A stretch of 35,314 nucleotides of DNA from Nemertoderma westbladi. Its lineage: Eukaryota; Xenacoelomorpha; Nemertodermatida; Nemertodermatidae. The notes below the pieces were generated by a model. That model searched no databases and was not told the DNA's origin. It was given only the letters and a program-made list of their open reading frames with translations. The first letter of the stretch is position 1. The number at the start of each line of letters is the position of its first letter. Made by a program: the position numbers and the translations under genes. The stretch is taken from positions 1-35,314 of the forward strand of contig JAUCBJ010005319.1 in the NCBI GenBank assembly GCA_032718475.1, in the 5' to 3' direction. Shown in pieces: positions 20,930 to 30,111 of this stretch.

Positions 20930-22860
20930 CCTCACCAGTGCTGGTATTCATGGACACAAAGCAGCTTCATATTCTCTACACAACGCGGACTCCTTGCGCA
21001 ACAAACTCCATGATCTACAAACACGGGATTTCAAGTTTCGAACCTGACATTATCGCAATAACTGAAGTTTTGCCTAACTCTGGATGGATATAATAGTGAA
21101 CATCAAAATCTCGATGATACATCCTGCCATCGTGGAATTATAATCTACACAAAAAAGAATAGTGGTGGAACCTGCACAGACTTACGTACTATCAAACCAG
21201 TGCAGTGAGTTTTCTAAGATTGTAATGATCAAATACAACTATCTTTATCAAGACAAAGAAGAAACATATATTTTTAGTTGCATTTATCGTAGTCCTAACT
21301 CCTGCTCCCACAATAATAAAGAGTTAATCAACTGTATTAATGATAATGTGCAAAGACCACAACCCTACACAAATAATATTAGTTGGCGATTTCAATATGT
21401 CTGATACACAATGGACTACTTTACAAACGCCAAACGAGTCAAACGAGAAAGAATAAGAACTTCTTTGCTGTTTTCAAGATAACTACTTGAGCCAACACGT
21501 CGACCAACCAACTCGCCTCCGTGAAGGCAACACTCCACGTATCCTGGACTTAGTCCTAACATCTGAGTGTGACATGGTTGATAACATTTCTTATACATCA
21601 CCCGTTGGCGCAAATGACCATGTTGTACTGGAGATAAGTTTGACCTGCTTGAAGGTCCACCACCAGTTACAACAGAATATAAAGTGTTATCCAAAGCAAA
21701 CTATAGCGCAAAGGCGACCTACTGTATATCAAGTCTTTCAACTGGATAGAAATTATATATCCAATGGATACTACAGAGGCATGTGCGTTTTTATATAAAT
21801 CTCTTAACTATTGTATTCATAACTACATACCCGTTAAAAAATATCGATCACACAACTATCCAAAATGGATGACTAAGGACCGCAAGGTCATTGCACTGGA
21901 AAAATCTGCATGGCGAAACTTCCGCAGAACAGATTCAACAGACGTAATATTTGCAATGATATTGTAATAAAATCCAAACAAGATTACGAGCGCTCACTGG
22001 CATTGGCAGCTAGCAAAGACCCTAAACAGTTCTGGAAATTTGTACGGTCTAAAACGAAGTCTCGCGGGACAATAGCTTCACTGAAAGACAAACAAGGTAA
22101 TATTGCAACATCTAACGTCGTTAAAGCAGAAGCTTTGAATCAGCAATATTTTTCTACATTTACTACCGCGGACACAGATACTGTTCCTGATATATCGAAC
22201 TCCGTGCCAGAAGCACATATGCACATAGGAAGGACAAACCCCAAATTTTCGTACACACTAGGAGATCACTAGGAGACCGGCATCACCTTGCCGAAACCAC
22301 AACAGAAAAAGATCTCGGTGTTTACTTCAAAAACGATCTCCATTTCGGTACTCACATCGCCAAGCCAAGATGGTCAAGAAAGCAAACTGCCACCTCGGCT
22401 TGATATACCGCAGCTTTAGCCATATAGATGGTGATATAAGAGTATGGTTCGCCCTGTTCTAGAATACTCATCAGTGGTTTGGTCTCCAAAGAAAATAGGC
22501 GAAATGAGACTCATTGGGGGAGTGCAACGCCGTGCGACTTGACTTGTTAAAGGTCTCCACGACCTCGATTACCCATCACGTCTTCGTAAGCTGGGCCTAC
22601 CAACGTTGGAATATCGGCGTCACCGCGCCAATATGATCCAGGTCTACAAACTACTGACGGGCCTCGATAACGCGCATTATCGCACCTACTTCACGCTGGA
22701 TCCCTCTAGTCGCCGCGGCCACTCTCTGAAGTTATTTAAACCTCGGGCGCGTCTTGCGCTATGTAACGAGACGTTTAGCTTTCGAGTAATCGATGTCTGG
22801 AACCGTTTACCGTTTCATCACCGACACTGAAGACATTTAAAGCAAGGCTCATTTTAATTT
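20930..22860 (+). pseudogene. degenerate LINE (CR1/L2-like): endonuclease and RT tail, catalytic RT core missing
   Basis: Pieces of one LINE ORF2 appear in order but in changing frames. First comes the apurinic-type (EEP) endonuclease: NADSLRNKL, DIIAITEVLP, CHRGIIIYTK, YRSPNS, GDFNMSDTQW, PTRLREGNTPRILDLVL and GANDHVVLEISL (an SDH-like motif with N for S). Then the linker KWMTKDRK and KDPKQFWKFVRSK. After about 22250 it passes directly to the RT C-terminal part: RPVLEYSSVVWSPK, GVQRRAT, LRKLGLPTLEYRR, GHSLKLFKPRARL and VIDVWNRLP. The RT palm with its FADD box is absent, and at least four frameshifts plus stops are present. It starts just downstream of the GC-rich array. The CR1/L2/Jockey-type clade is inferred from the RT tail motifs. 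Confidence 0.8.
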
Positions 22861-23979
22861 ATAGCGCCACGTTCGTATTTTTTATGTATTTAACAATTAT
22901 TACTTAATTTTAATTTTATGGAAACATTTTTTAAACTTGTTAACATTGTTTTTTTACTTAATTGCCATAATCTGCTAAGGTCGTAATTAATTTATCATAT
23001 AATTACAAAATAATATTGTCATTTGTTGTCTTAAATATGGTCAATTGCTGTCAATCCAATTTTTATTTCTTTTGTTTTCATCTTATTTTTTTATACATAT
23101 AAATAATTTTACTTAAAATTCTGCGCGTGCATAATAATTCGTTTATAGACTGCTTTATCAGACCAACGGCTGCTAAAACGCCACATTCGTATTTATAAGG
23201 GGTCAAAACAGAAAAGTGGTCACAACAACATTTCTGATTTTCATTGTATAAATTGTCTCCATTTTATTTTAACCTACTGTATATTCATTATGTTAACCTT
23301 CCATATTTTATTCATTATGTACTGTATATCTCGCTCATATATTTTACTCTATTTTACGGTACCAACATCTATAGTATCTAGTATATACAGTATCTATATA
23401 TTTTATTCCTACCAGGTTGTCAGTCACCTACGTTTACTTTCATTATCGATTTATGGGTGCTAAAAGTGCATACTTTTCTCATCACCCTTTAAACTATTAA
23501 ACTATGATTTTTCACCAAACTTTACAAATTTTCTAAACTTTACCTCAACTACCTATCTAAATGTACCTACAAAGTTTGGTTCAATTCCGAACCAGCGATG
23601 CCGAGAAATTCGCGCTCAAACATTTTCTTGACAGACGGACGTGTCCCCCTTCCTCTACTGTATAAGCCGTATGCCAACGCCAGCAGTGCTAACCAATTTC
23701 AATATAAAGTGGAATTTTAACTTTATCCATTAAAAACATACAGTATTTCTTAAAGCAAATCACTTAAACTAATTAAAAACTATAATAAGTACAATTAATT
23801 TAATCTTAGTAGAAAATAAATAAATTGCCATGAAAGGTCACTCTGAGAATGCCGTTTTTACCGCAATTAACATAATTAACTACAGTAATTAACTGCTTTT
23901 TATCTTAGATTCCCGAAGGCCACACGCAAATTCAACTTGGAAAATTGAGAAACCTTTGCCAGACTACTGCGTACATGGC
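22861..23979. other. AT-rich sequence without recognised feature
   Basis: About 1.1 kb with short low-complexity stretches such as repeated TATACAGTATCTATA. No coding, RNA or repeat signal I can support. Confidence 0.4.
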
Positions 23980-24057
23980 GTGTACTGTCTGACTGTAGGT
24001 AACACGTTTGGTTAGATTTCATCGACGATTGACTGAGTTATTCATATTTAAATATTC
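23980..24057. repeat. 78-bp direct repeat, left copy
   Basis: Starts GTGTACTGTCTGACTGTAGG and ends CATATTTAAATATTC. It is identical, base for base by eye, to 25956-26033, and the two bracket the RT relic exactly. Confidence 0.95.
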
Positions 24058-25955
24058 TAACCTGGTCCCTGAACAGGCAGTACTCTGTTAATCTACAGGA
24101 GCTAATAAACCAACAGGTTGATGCCATCAATGATGCTGACGACAGCAGGCAATCATCCCAGGCATGGAAATCAATCAATCTGCTTACTGGGCGGAAAAGC
24201 CAACCAACCACCAAGGTTAAGGCTGAATCACCAGCCGATCGCCTCAATGGTTGGAAACCCCACTTTGAAAAACTCCTCAATAATGACAGGGTATTGCCTG
24301 ATAATTTTATACAGTAGAAGTAAAAGTGTCTGAGTCTGTACTCCTAGATATTCCCATTGGCGATATCTCCTTTGCAGAAGTGAAGGCTGCTGCAAAGAGC
24401 ATTAAGACCAATCGTGCCAGTGGAGTAGATGGTGTTCCCCCTGAGGTCTTTAAAATACCTGAGTGTTTAAAGCTCATCTATCCCATCATAGTAGACATGT
24501 ACCGAACAACAAGAGTCCCACAAGAAATGAAAACAAATAAGTTGGTGCCAGTTCCCAAGAAGGGAAACCTAACACTCTATGGTTCTTTTCGGGGAATCTC
24601 ATTGATCTCGATTGCTGCAAAGCTATACAATAGGATTCTATTAAATCGCATCAGGGATCCCATTGAGAGACTGCTCCGTGGAAATCAGAATGGGTTCCGT
24701 AAAGGTCGTGGGACCGTGGAGCCCATTTTGGCACTTAGAAGGATAATTGAAGAATTATCAAAAAAGAAAGACAGGCATCTGGCTGTTATCTTTGTTGACT
24801 TCTTCAAGGCCTTTGATTCAGTCTCTCGCTCATGTATGTTCAGCATACTTTCATTATATGGGATTCCTGATGAAATTATTGCAGCAATCAGATCAGAATG
24901 CGATGGTTCGACAACATTTGTGTCTACTGTTGACGGTGACACAGAACCATTTGAAGTGTTATGGGGCGTCCTCCAAGGAGACACACTTGCACCATTCTTG
25001 TTCATTATTGTGGTTGACTATGTTCTACGCATGTCCTTAGATCATCATAATGATGATGGGGTGATGATAACTCCACCTACTGGCTCCAGAAGTTGAGGAA
25101 ATCCTGCCAAGTACCTAACTGATCTAGACTTTGCTGATGACTTAGGAGTACTCTCAGAATCATTAGAGGGAGCCCAACGGCTCCTCAGCTCATTAGAACA
25201 TGCTGCTTCTAGTGTTGGTCTTTTTATTAACTCCAGAAAGACCAAAATTCTGACCGTTAACTTTGAAAGTCCTCAGCAAGTCTCTGATCGGATGAGCATA
25301 AGCTCAAAGGATGGTATGCTTGAGCATGTGGACGACTTCTGTTACCTGGGATCATGGATCCGGAAGTCAGGTGAGGACCTTCGAATACGTAAGGGAAAGG
25401 CATGGGCAGCCTTGAATAGGCTTTCCAGGATTTGGAAGTCACCGAGAATTAATCGGAAACTTAAGGTCCGATTATTTAGAGCAGCAGTAGTTCAAGTACT
25501 CCTCTATGGGAGTCCATGCTGGGCTCTAACTGCTGAGGACACCAAATCTCTGGATGGCACATTCACAAGAATGCTACGCCGGGTTCATTGTGTCAAGTAC
25601 AATGCACACATCTCTAACCAGACACTATATAACATTGGAGGTGTCTCATTGGTTCCCCCAAGCTTGACACTAGAACAAAATCGCCTCCGCTTTGCAGGAC
25701 ATTGCTTTCGCCGTGAGGACCAGCCAGTGCATAATCTTGTACTTTGGCAGCCTCATGGAGTGAATAAGCATGGTGGACAGCCCATGACTTTCTTGAGACG
25801 CATCTTAAAGGACACTGGCCTTAAAGATGCGGATGATCTAGCAAATGTCATGGGTGATAGGGAGTTGTGGCGGTGCAATTTTGTTGACAAGCCGGCACAG
25901 CATTCTTAATAATGCAGCTGCAATGCAGCATGCCGATCCTAGTAGTATAGTTATA
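24058..25955 (+). pseudogene. LINE reverse transcriptase, 5'-truncated (copy B)
   Basis: The retroelement ORF lacks its endonuclease. A short N-terminal stretch (ending NNDRVLPDNF, near 24305) is thrown out of frame by a 4-bp insertion relative to copy A at about 24306-24316. From 24326 the RT reads openly through SGVDGVPPEVFK, palm motif FVDFFKAFDSV (24791-24822) and GVLQGDTLAPFLF, to a TGA at 25094-25096. The same frame then continues through the catalytic FADD box (25130-25141), thumb-like FCYLGSWIRKSG, and the tail LRFAGHCFRRED to NVMGDRELWR. The tail with AGHC and DRE-W is typical of a widespread LINE group in aquatic animals; RTE-like is possible but unproven. Frameshift plus stop make it inactive. 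It ends about 0.6 kb before the PDXDC1 start. Confidence 0.85.
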
Positions 25956-26033
25956 GTGTACTGTCTGACTGTAGGTAACACGTTTGGTTAGATTTCATCG
26001 ACGATTGACTGAGTTATTCATATTTAAATATTC
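25956..26033. repeat. 78-bp direct repeat, right copy
   Basis: Identical to 23980-24057. The flanking sequences differ immediately outside (GGC before the left copy, GGATCG after the right one). This fits a target-site duplication of unusual length or a tandem duplication. Confidence 0.95.
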
Positions 26034-26551
26034 GGATCGACAGATAACGACATATACAGATTGAGATAGTGGTGTACCCGTATGGGTATATGCTAAGCTC
26101 GTTTACTTTTGTGGCTCGCCCCACAGCGGAATTACCCGAGGGTTCAGAAAATACCTCAAAATAATTATCTCAAAGTAAGAAGTAACTATAGTAGGCCTAG
26201 CTATCTGATTGTTTTGTACAACTCAAGGACCAGTACAGCAGTAGATCTATACAAGTACTGCAGTATTGCAGAACTGCTGAACTGCAGAAGGCCTACTGGC
26301 GTACAGGCGTATCAGCCTATTTAAGTACTGAAGTAACAAAGACAGACACATCCAGGTCAAGCTGTCAAGCATCCGGTATTCGGTATTATAATACTATACT
26401 TCGTTGTACTTCTGTACTTACAGACTTATACAGTCTGACAGTTCAGCAGTTATATTATATCTGTATCCAAGTATCTCTATTCCATCTCTATTTATCTGTA
26501 TTCCGGTGTATTAACTGTATTCGGCTGTTCGGAGTTCCGGACTAATTGATT
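26034..26551 (+). promoter_or_regulatory. PDXDC1: presumed promoter/5' UTR region of PDXDC1
   Basis: This 518-bp stretch precedes the start codon. I see no certain TATA box or initiator. It is rich in short CAGTACTG/CTGCAG-type palindromic words. The start context ATTATG has A at -3. The role is inferred from position only. Confidence 0.3.
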
Positions 26552-26632
26552 ATGTTGTCGTTGAATAATAAACAACCATCATTGGCTGCCCAATTAGGAG
26601 TTGACGGCGGTGTTTCAGACAAAATTAAAGAG
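26552..26632 (+). CDS. PDXDC1: PDXDC1 exon 1 (coding part)
   Basis: ATG at 26552 opens 27 codons (MLSLNNKQPSLAAQLG ... DKIKE) up to GAG|GTTAGT. An in-frame TGA or TAA is not met between this ATG and the preceding ATT, so the start rests on being the first ATG in the frame and on the exon-2 match. It is the least conserved part of the gene. Confidence 0.6.
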
Positions 26633-29600
26633 GTTAGTTCTACTGTCAGATTGTGGTGTGGACTGTTCTACTGTTCTAGGCAGCTAGTACTTCTGTACTT
26701 GTACATATGTTTTTACTTATTACATCAGATATACACGGCATAATAGTTAGGTTGTTTTAATTAATTTTAAATATTGAATAGGCCTAGGCCTATCCAGCTA
26801 TCTGAATCACTATTTTTCATTAATATATTTTACTGCGATACTGATTTTAAGGTTCGTTAATCATGCAACAAATTAATATTTACATTGAATAGGACTATCC
26901 CCTATATACTTTTCAGCCTTTACTATATTTTTAACATTAGTCCTATCACCCTGTATCAGTTTTACATATATTTAAATATAATATTCCATATGGTCTGATG
27001 GTATTAACGAGTATAGTTGGTTATTGTATAAATTACTGTGTTATATTTAACTTAAATAGTAGGCCTATCAATTATAATTTACCCCGATTGGGGGTGTATA
27101 TCTATAAAAAAAAATATTTCTGTATTTAGAGTTTACTCGATCCAATATTGAAGGACGCCGACGACCAATGGCAGACGGTATTTAAAGACATCGAGAAACT
27201 CAGTGCGAAGATCGACGATGAGAAGCGACGAAAACTCGTGAAGAAAATCTTCGATATTCCAGAGATACTGGAAGGCAGGTCAGTTGTTGCGTTTAATACC
27301 GGTATCCGATATCGCAGTAGTTACCAGTCAGTCGCAGAAAAGTTCAAATTGCAACTCAGTTGAATATATAACTTCTCCCCGAGTGATAGTCCAAATTTAA
27401 TTAATCCCAAATTTCCTAATTAGGCCTACTTTTCTTAAACAGGTACCGGTAGTCCTAACAGCAACGTGCGTCCGTGGCAGGGGTGGTGGTTAAAAGTAAA
27501 TCCTACTGTAGGCCTAATTAAAAACACAATTAATTCTGCTTTTTTATTCGTTGGTATTTAATTTATTACAAAAATATTATCCTCACAAAATGAAACAGGT
27601 TACAGTAGTTTGTTATCCTGCCACTACCGGTACAATAAAACATATTCAGTCACTAATTACACCTTAGTCTGTTAGTGAGGTTCATTCTTACTGTTAGTTC
27701 TTGCTGTTAGTTACTGAATATACATTGTGCTCCCCCCAGCGGCCGCACTGTGCAAGATGTACTCACCCACCTCAACTCTCTGGTCTTCCTGTCTGACTCC
27801 CCCGATGGTTTACCCACCAGTAACCCGTTGACGCTGGACGATGTGGGTCACCTCGCCATGGTTACCCAGAGTCTCTCCGCCTACATATCCTGTTTGCCGC
27901 CCGCGGATACCGACCGACTCTACGCTCGGGTCGTCTCCGACGTCACGCTCTGGATGAGTCGTTTATTCCGGTTCCCAGACAGTTGGGCGGCCTTCTCGGA
28001 GGACCCCACCCAGGGCCTCCTAGCGACCGCCCGACTGGCCCTCCACTCCCGGTTCGAGCGTTACGCCTCCGAGGGTTTCCACGCGATCTACGCACAGCCC
28101 CCCGTGCTGTACGTCAGTGCCGCCGCCCGGCCGGGGCTCGCCCGTTGCCTGGCCACCAACCTCGGACTTCCCATCGCCAACGTCTGCGTTATTCCCTGTA
28201 ACACAGTGTTCGGTTCCCAACACTCCATGGTGGGTTTATATGTATTTATTTATTTTACAGTTTACTATTGATCTTATGGGATTTACTTGCCGTAGGAATT
28301 TGCCGCGACATTCGGCGGCAAATCTATTTGCCGTTGCCGATTATTGAAACACTCAACATCAATAAATTAACATCCAAATCACCAAACATCCATATAGTGA
28401 GTACTAAAGCTAAAAATATAATGGAATAACAGCAAGGAACAGGGCTTTCGGTTTACCACATTTTAATCACTATTATTCTCCAAAAAGGTCAAACTTTATT
28501 CCATTTCTAAAATATGTCATCAAAAACTGGTCCTAATTGCCTTCCGCCAGTCACGTTTACAAAATATGTAATAATTTTTTATGGTGATGCACATTGATGA
28601 ACTCTAACTCAAAGTTTTGATAATTTATCTTGCCATTAACTGTAGTGAACGCTGTTAAGTAAAGTAATTCGATTTTCCGTTTGCCGCCGATCGTGGCGCA
28701 CATTGGCCGTAAGTGAAAATAGTGATCTTAAGCGCAAATTGACCGCAAATGAAATAACGTATCGTATAGTTTATTGTTTTGGTTAGAAAACACCGCCACT
28801 GTAACCTGCTCCTTTCCCTTAATGTTATTAATTAAATTAAACCAATTTTAAAAACCACTAAAATGTATTTTGTGTCTGCGGTCATTTCGCGCCATTGACT
28901 CGTTTGCCGTGGCTATTTATCGTGGGTTTCCATTCCACGGCAAATTCCTATTATAGGCCGACAATTATCTACGTTTTTGAAATTTTATAATCCTATGGTT
29001 CTGACATCAAGCTGTATCAGCCTATTGTATACATTTTAGTACCAACAATGTCAATGCCATGTAACCGTAACCACCATGTAACATTATTGCTATTAGCATT
29101 AGGGGCCTGAACATCAACACGTTTGTTCCTTGCAGTCATAAAGATATCGACCGGTAGCGGTCTGACAGTAGCAACTGGTGAATGCAGCGATGCATTACCA
29201 GAAATTAACATTCCCCAGAAATCAACCAATAGGGAATTTGCCGTGGAAATCCACGACATATTATGCCACGGCAAGTCCATTTGCCGTGAAATAGTTCCAA
29301 ATTTACAAGTGCAACTTCCTTCTCTTCCGCTTTTTCTTCTAGGATATCTCGACTCTTGAGAAGCAAGTTGATGACGACGTGTCTGGGGGGCGGACCCCTC
29401 TGTTAGTGGTCGGGAATGCGGGCACCTGGTTGGCCGGACACACGGACAATCTGCATAGAATTAGACAGATTTGTGACAAACACAACATGTGGATGCACGT
29501 GGAGGGGTGAGTCATCTGCGCTGCCTCTGTTACACTATAAATCTAATTGAAACTGAAACAAATTGAAACTTGTACTTCTATTATAGATTCATAATAGTGT

Positions 29601-30111
29601 AAATTAGTTAATAAATTTCTATAGAATTGTGGTTTTCATCAGCAAAATAACTTTTCACAGTGTTGTGATCCTCGCACATATATTTTAACTCACTCACTAG
29701 GCTCGTCCTTGTCAACTTTAGACACAAATGTGAATATTTAATTGTTGTATTGGCGACTATATTGAGTCTGTAATGTATTTATTAACATATTTCAGACACA
29801 ACCTAGCGACTCTGTCCCTAATGTCGGTACCAACATCTATCCAACCAGCTATGACTGCCAACTCGCTCTCTCTGTCGCCCCGAATGTGGCTGGGTATACC
29901 CGGCGCGCCCTGCGTCACTCTCTACAAGTCTGTCAACCCCGCCGCTCAGACCTCCGCTGGTATTCTCCCATCCAACCAGCCACCTCTCTCCCTTTGGACT
30001 TGTCTGCAGTGTCTCGGCTACGAAGGTGTCTGTAGAATAATTCGCACCAATAGCGAGCTGAGTCTCCATCTCAGTCAGAAGTTAGGCAGTCACACTGATG
30101 TCCAACAAATG
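26552..30111 (+). CDS. PDXDC1: PDXDC1, pyridoxal-dependent decarboxylase domain-containing protein 1 (5' five exons, incomplete)
   Basis: Join 26552-26632, 27130-27278, 27740-28229, 29343-29506, 29796-30111: 1200 bp, exactly 400 codons, all GT-AG with matching phases (0, 2, 0, 2, 0). The protein aligns with my recollection of vertebrate PDXDC1 from near the N-terminus: helical N-terminal segment, then SLSAYIS, AAARPGL, NTVFGSQH, GNAGT, GHTDN, HVEG-NLATL, PWLG-type SPRMWLGIP and TLYK. It belongs to the group II PLP-dependent decarboxylase fold; the substrate of the family member is not established. The canonical HVDAA reads HVEGH, and the His-Lys of the PLP site aligns with RM in SPRMWLG, so classical catalysis is doubtful. 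The vertebrate protein is nearly 800 residues, so roughly the C-terminal half lies beyond the window. Confidence 0.9.
27130..27278 (+). CDS. PDXDC1: PDXDC1 exon 2
   Basis: The acceptor is TGTATTTAG and the donor GGCAG|GTCAGT. It encodes SLLDPILKDADDQW ... FDIPEILEG, charged and probably helical. It matches the vertebrate stretch that runs from ADPTLAEM to the GSG before the decarboxylase domain. It ends in phase 2. Confidence 0.8.
27279..27739 (+). other. PDXDC1: PDXDC1 intron 2
   Basis: 461-bp AT-rich intron with a long pyrimidine tract before the acceptor. No embedded feature seen. Intron 1 (26633-27129) is likewise plain, with TAGGCCTA-type words. Confidence 0.75.
27740..28229 (+). CDS. 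PDXDC1: PDXDC1 exon 3 (start of PLP-fold domain)
   Basis: The acceptor is CTCCCCCCAG and the donor is ATG|GTGGGT, phase 0. Strongly conserved residues include GHLAMVTQSLSAYIS, VTLWMSRLFRFPDS, YVSAAARPGLARCLATNLGL and PCNTVFGSQHSM. This exon is much more GC-rich than its introns and is the longest of the five. Confidence 0.92.
28230..29342 (+). other. PDXDC1: PDXDC1 intron 3, with dispersed TTGCCG inverted motifs
   Basis: 1113-bp intron. TTGCCG/CGGCAA words recur in both orientations at about 28289-28340, 28680-28720, 28905-28945 and 29236-29290. They include CCACGGCAA opposite TTTGCCGTGG pairs able to form hairpins. This suggests a decayed foldback transposon but no clear ends or target duplication were found. 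Confidence 0.5.
29343..29506 (+). CDS. PDXDC1: PDXDC1 exon 4
   Basis: The acceptor is TTTTCTTCTAG and the donor GAGGG|GTGAGT, phase 2. It encodes DISTLEKQVDDDVSGG, TPLLVVGNAGTW, GHTDNLHRIRQIC and MWMHVEG. The GNAGT and HVEG motifs line the cofactor site in the family fold; the usual Asp of HVDAA is Glu here. Confidence 0.92.
29507..29795 (+). other. PDXDC1: PDXDC1 intron 4
   Basis: 289-bp AT-rich intron from GTGAGT to TTTCAG, with no embedded feature seen. Confidence 0.8.
29796..30111 (+). CDS. PDXDC1: PDXDC1 exon 5, ending in the first unit of the 39-bp array
   Basis: The acceptor is CATATTTCAG. The exon reads HNLATLSLMSV, SMTPR-like SLSPRMWLGIPGAP, VTLYKSVNP, LWTCLQCLGYEGVCRII and SLHLSQKLGSHTDVQQM. 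The donor is taken as ATG|GTAAGT at 30112. Reading on gives Val-Ser-stop. The last 29 bases are a shortened copy of the following minisatellite unit, so the exact native exon end is uncertain, because many identical donors follow. Confidence 0.85.

Noticed and set aside
19362-20957. Pro/Thr/Val-rich (plus) or Gly/Val-rich (minus) mucin-like protein
   Set aside because: A 30-bp repeat is open in several frames. No signal peptide or flanking exon is seen, and the frame runs into a broken LINE.
24038-24280. Minus-strand ORF over the start of LINE copy B
   Set aside because: It is antisense to the recognisable LINE N-terminal part and has no supporting motif.
28020-28223. ORFs in other frames over PDXDC1 exon 3
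   Set aside because: These are shadow frames of a GC-rich conserved exon.
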